This document shows positions 6,366-6,380 of a stretch of DNA of 6,380 bases, piece by piece (positions within the stretch are counted from its first letter, which is position 1; every line of letters starts with the position of its first letter). The translations under genes were made by a program, and so were the position numbers. The notes below the pieces were generated by a model that saw nothing but the letters and a program-made list of their open reading frames with translations, was not told the origin of the DNA and did not search any database. This DNA comes from Methanomassiliicoccales archaeon (GTDB lineage Archaea; Thermoplasmatota; Thermoplasmata; Methanomassiliicoccales; UBA472): NCBI GenBank assembly GCA_028679935.1, contig JAJRAL010000026.1:1-6380 (forward strand), given 5' to 3'.

Positions 6366-6380
6366 TTCTGCATCCCATCC

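Overview
The window looks like high-GC archaeal chromosomal DNA. The signs are a tRNA-Gly without an encoded 3' CCA, a TATA-like box about 28 bases upstream of that tRNA, a gene start with no Shine-Dalgarno sequence but a TATA-like box 30 bases upstream (a leaderless arrangement), and a membrane-anchored surface protein carrying N-glycosylation sequons. A euryarchaeal or Thermoplasmatota-type lineage is my best guess. It rests on general resemblance only, because no search was run.

Layout, left to right. (1) 3-659 (+): the C-terminal end of a PQQ-like beta-propeller surface protein with a C-terminal membrane anchor; its start lies outside the window. (2) 700-1746 (-): a ten-helix EamA/DMT-family transporter with a 61-residue tail containing 21 histidines. 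(3) 1820-1891 (-): tRNA-Gly(UCC), on the same strand and just upstream of the transporter. (4) 2042-3901 (+): an acetyl-CoA hydrolase/CoA-transferase fused to a C-terminal GNAT acetyltransferase domain. (5) 3902-5893 (-): a complete AMP-forming acetyl-CoA synthetase (Acs), convergent with gene 4; the two stop codons abut with no base between them (TGATCA). (6) 5894-6119: a 226-base non-coding region holding the acs ribosome binding site, two candidate TATA boxes, a 15-codon orphan reading frame, a small palindrome and a strong G/C hairpin. (7) 6120-6365 or beyond (-): a small acidic protein of unknown function whose start may lie off the right edge.

The core of the window is an acetate/acetyl-CoA module. 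Acs makes acetyl-CoA from acetate, ATP and CoA. The convergent fusion can hydrolyse acetyl-CoA or pass its CoA to another acid. Its GNAT domain resembles the acetyltransferase part of Pat, the enzyme that in bacteria switches Acs off by acetylating the catalytic lysine of the PKTRSGK motif. That lysine is present here (K618). A plausible reading is that the fusion both consumes acetyl-CoA and controls the neighbouring synthetase. The His-rich transporter and the surface protein have no visible functional link to this module.
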